From Candidatus Calditenuaceae archaeon (lineage in GTDB: Archaea; Thermoproteota; Nitrososphaeria_A; Caldarchaeales; Calditenuaceae): a DNA stretch of 57,426 nucleotides. Below, in pieces: positions 56,008-57,426 of the stretch. Each line of letters opens with the position of its first letter. Position 1 is the stretch's first letter. Location: positions 1 through 57,426 of the forward strand of contig JANXEU010000026.1 in assembly GCA_025058055.1 (NCBI GenBank), in the 5' to 3' direction. Below the pieces are notes generated by a model. The model was not told the origin of the DNA. It saw only the letters and a program-made list of their open reading frames with translations, and made no database searches. Position numbers and translations under genes: made by a program.

Positions 56008-57426
56008 ATGGGTTTGCCTGAGGTAGTCGGCTTCAGCATAGTCGCCATGGGTGTGATAGCTAACGTATACTTACTGAACTACGTTTACCTCGCTCTCCTC
56101 TCTTTCAGGAAGCGAAATGATCTCACGAAGGTCAACGTTCAGGAATGGCCCTTGGTCTCAATTCACATACCGGTCTATAATGAAAGATACGTAATAGGGA
56201 GGTTAATAGAGGCTGTCTCAAATCTGGATTATCCTCGTGCCAAGCTTCAAGTGATCATCGTTGACGACTCCACCGATGACACATCCGAGATCATTGAGAA
56301 AATCATCAACGAAAAGTCTCGAGAGGGCATCGAGTTCATCCACCTCAAGCGACCGAATAGGGAGGGTTTCAAGGCCGGGGCTCTACAAGCAGCGCTTGAT
56401 ATTACCCGAGGTGAATTCGTGGCGATATTCGACGCGGACTTCGTCCCACCACGAGACTTCCTTAAGCAGGCGCTTGAACACCTTCTCGCAAATGAGAGGA
56501 TAGGAGTTGTGCAGGTGAGATGGGAGCACATCAACCGTCGTCACTCGACGCTCACCAGAGGTCAGGCTCTAAGCTTAGACCTTCACTTCGAAGTGGAGCA
56601 AAGGGCCAGATCTGCAGCTTCCCTCTTCCTCAACTTCAACGGCACCGCCGGTGTCTGGCGAAAGGACTGCGTGGTCAAGGCTGGTGGGTGGCGAAGTTTC
56701 CTCGCAGAGGACCTTGAACTCAGCGTGAGAGCACAGCTGATGGGGTGGAAAGTTGTCTACATCGGTGAGCCCGCGTGTCCAGGCGAAGTCCCCCCTCAGA
56801 TCCAAGCTGCTAAGAGGCAGCAATACAGGTGGGCGTACGGGGCGATAGAGGTCGCCAAAGAGCACCTCCTATCGATACTGAAGTCCGACGTGGTTGCAGC
56901 CGTGAAGCTTCAAGCTCTCCTTCACCTAACGAGGCATGTCCCTCAGTTGTTGTTCCTCGCAGTTCTCGCTCTCACACCTATAGCTCTGCTGCTCAACGTG
57001 TACACGGTTGCCGCCCCCTTAGCCGCGGCCTGGGCCCTCGTGAGCGCGGCACTCGTCGCGGTCAAGTTCAGAGCATCCGGTCTTCACGATTTCCCCCACA
57101 TGCTGCTCTTCGTAACCTCCATGACAGTTAACAACTCGCTCGCGGTCATCGACGCCCTCTTGGGGAGGAAGAGGACGTTTCAGAGGACCCCGAAGTTCGG
57201 TGAAGGAGAGTGGAGAGGTAAGAACTACGTGCTGCCCTTCGACGCGCAGTCGTACCTCGAGCTGACCATGGGAGTGGTTCTCCTGATAGCGGCGCTGATA
57301 TCGGTGCTCAAGCTAATGTACGGTTACACCTTCTATCTGACCATCGCTGGTGCATCCCTGATATACGCTGGGTACCTTTCCATAACCCACGCACCAACTC
57401 CTAGGAGAAGGTCAAGAGGCAGGGTG
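56008..57426 (+). CDS. GT2-family membrane glycosyltransferase, 3' end missing
   Basis: 473 residues visible from ATG 56008, open to the right edge. A membrane helix (6-32) is followed by the GT-A domain: IPVYNERYVI, VIIVDDSTDD, AIFDADFVPP and the QxxRW motif in KRQQYRWAYGAIE, the pattern of processive enzymes of the cellulose/hyaluronan-synthase group or of beta-glycosyl lipid transferases. Five or more membrane helices follow from about 300. WRKDCVVKAGGW and EDLELSVRAQLMGW are the GT2 acceptor region (ED motif). It likely makes an extracellular or membrane-linked glycan. Confidence 0.88.
   Translation, partial: MGLPEVVGFSIVAMGVIANVYLLNYVYLALLSFRKRNDLTKVNVQEWPLVSIHIPVYNERYVIGRLIEAVSNLDYPRAKLQVIIVDDSTDDTSEIIEKIINEKSREGIEFIHLKRPNREGFKAGALQAALDITRGEFVAIFDADFVPPRDFLKQALEHLLANERIGVVQVRWEHINRRHSTLTRGQALSLDLHFEVEQRARSAASLFLNFNGTAGVWRKDCVVKAGGWRSFLAEDLELSVRAQLMGWKVVYIGEPACPGEVPPQIQAAKRQQYRWAYGAIEVAKEHLLSILKSDVVAAVKLQALLHLTRHVPQLLFLAVLALTPIALLLNVYTVAAPLAAAWALVSAALVAVKFRASGLHDFPHMLLFVTSMTVNNSLAVIDALLGRKRTFQRTPKFGEGEWRGKNYVLPFDAQSYLELTMGVVLLIAALISVLKLMYGYTFYLTIAGASLIYAGYLSITHAPTPRRRSRGRV

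Noticed and set aside
1-57426. CRISPR array, rRNA, complete insertion sequence or replication origin
   Set aside because: No regularly spaced repeats, rRNA signatures, transposase with terminal repeats, or Cdc6/ORB-like cluster were found on reading through.

Overview
The window is a dense stretch of an archaeal chromosome. Archaea-only or archaeal/eukaryotic genes include ribosomal proteins L37Ae, S15 and S30e, the KEOPS subunit Pcc1, RNase P subunits Rpp30 and Pop5, a Clp1-type RNA kinase, a GPN-loop GTPase, the GatDE tRNA amidotransferase, CDP-archaeol synthase, the bifunctional FBP aldolase/phosphatase, D-aminoacyl-tRNA deacylase DtdA and a tetraether-synthase-like radical SAM enzyme. TTG and GTG starts are common. 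Many genes have an A/T box centred about 26 nt before the start codon, so leaderless transcription appears to be the rule. Gene content suggests an aerobic or facultatively aerobic Thermoproteota lineage near Nitrososphaeria/Caldarchaeales. That placement is inference; the archaeal assignment is firm.

Layout. 1-7.6 kb: partial Tes-like gene, FAH-family hydrolase, DtdA, two membrane-anchored cupredoxins, HTH regulator, L37Ae-Pcc1, and small Met-rich or damaged genes. A decayed second copy of the dtdA 3' half lies here, as does a conserved small gene interrupted by an in-frame TGA. 7.6-16.8 kb: a minus-strand operon (prenyl synthase, 41-residue zinc ribbon, double ABC permease), hisF-hisI-MazG, an LLM oxidoreductase with a mevalonate-decarboxylase-like GHMP protein, an LsrF-like aldolase, Clp1 and a JAMM protease. 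16.9-25.2 kb: S15, small membrane proteins, GPN GTPase and coiled-coil protein, amidohydrolase, FBP aldolase/phosphatase, then carS-COG1325-rpp30-pop5 meeting tatC. 25.3-33.6 kb: PPAT with an N-terminal helical domain, a minus operon MFS-DUF35-PPP phosphatase-membrane protein behind a probable operator pair, a YyaL-type protein, NnrD, Hsp20 and a CBS protein. 33.6-43.2 kb: gatD-gatE, leuD, cyclophilin-like protein, S30e, SatP-like transporter, B3/B4 protein, cysteine synthase, Rieske-cytochrome b. 43.2-57.4 kb: phosphoesterase, GT39 glycosyltransferase, RNase HI, PLD-like protein, PhoU, tRNA(CAU), half-size heme A synthase, F420 reductase-like protein, phosphohexomutase, DedA protein, NnrE, presenilin-like protease, KstD-like flavoprotein, LysJ/ArgD aminotransferase and a partial GT2.

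Functional links. Rieske/cytochrome b, heme A synthase and two cupredoxins point to a copper/heme electron-transport chain. CarS, the Tes-like protein, the prenyl synthase and the GHMP protein belong to isoprenoid-lipid synthesis. NnrE and NnrD form a split NAD(P)HX repair pair. No CRISPR array, rRNA, complete IS element or replication origin was seen. No single clearly new system stands out. The best leads are the damaged small-gene pair at 6.2-6.8 kb, the dtdA remnant, the putative operators of the MFS-DUF35-PPP operon, the GHMP protein lacking the catalytic Asp, and the copper-linked Met-rich proteins.
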